Positions 6,465 through 6,471 of a DNA stretch of 6,471 nt are shown piece by piece (position 1 is the first letter of the stretch; every line of letters begins with the position of its first letter). Source of the DNA: an uncultured Eubacteriales bacterium (GTDB lineage Bacteria > Bacillota > Clostridia > Oscillospirales > Acutalibacteraceae); NCBI GenBank assembly GCA_910580045.1, contig CAJTXF010000104.1, forward strand, positions 1 to 6,471, read 5' to 3'. Below the pieces are notes generated by a model. That model was not told where the DNA came from. It ran no database searches and saw nothing but the letters and a program-made list of their open reading frames with translations. The position numbers and the translations under genes are program-made.

Positions 6465-6471
6465 TGCAAAA

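Noticed and set aside
1..6471. CRISPR array, tRNA, rRNA, riboswitch or insertion-sequence ends
   Set aside because: I saw no regularly spaced repeats with spacers, no cloverleaf-like segment, no known riboswitch core and no transposase motif. The non-coding gaps are short and accounted for by the promoter and terminator elements listed.

Overview
The window looks like a chromosomal or mobile-element segment from a GC-rich Clostridia-type member of the Bacillota. The signs are strong AGGAGG-type ribosome binding sites, tightly packed genes, and a VanR/VanS-like two-component pair next to an FtsX-type ABC exporter. I cannot name a species. All recognisable genes are on the + strand.

Layout. 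Positions 1-62 carry the last codons of an upstream gene. It overlaps a polytopic membrane protein of unknown family (43-1062), and a strong intrinsic terminator (1070-1109) closes that unit. A new transcription unit then starts: an extended -10 promoter preceded by two ACATTTC repeats 11 bp apart, an OmpR-family response regulator (1187-1876), and a histidine kinase overlapping it by 4 nt (1873-2898). A 110-nt gap follows, holding a second promoter-like region with the same repeat pair and an extra TTCACA pair. After it come an ABC ATPase (3009-3674) and a 797-residue FtsX/MacB-type permease (3689-6082). Next is a 106-residue ORF (6105-6425) that aligns without gaps to the last ~105 residues of that permease. 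It is best read as the tail of a second, diverged permease whose 5' part is lost. The last 46 nt contain another cluster of ACATTTC-like repeats.

How it works together (inference). The kinase has almost no extracytoplasmic loop, so it probably senses a membrane-embedded cue or the transporter itself. It would phosphorylate the response regulator at Asp52. The regulator would bind the ACATTTC/11-bp repeats upstream of its own gene and of the transporter genes, giving autoregulation plus induction of the exporter. This arrangement is typical of peptide or envelope-stress sensing and detoxification modules in Bacillota; the substrate cannot be read from the sequence. The most informative observations are the shared operator pattern, its possible third copy at the right edge, and the truncated permease paralogue.
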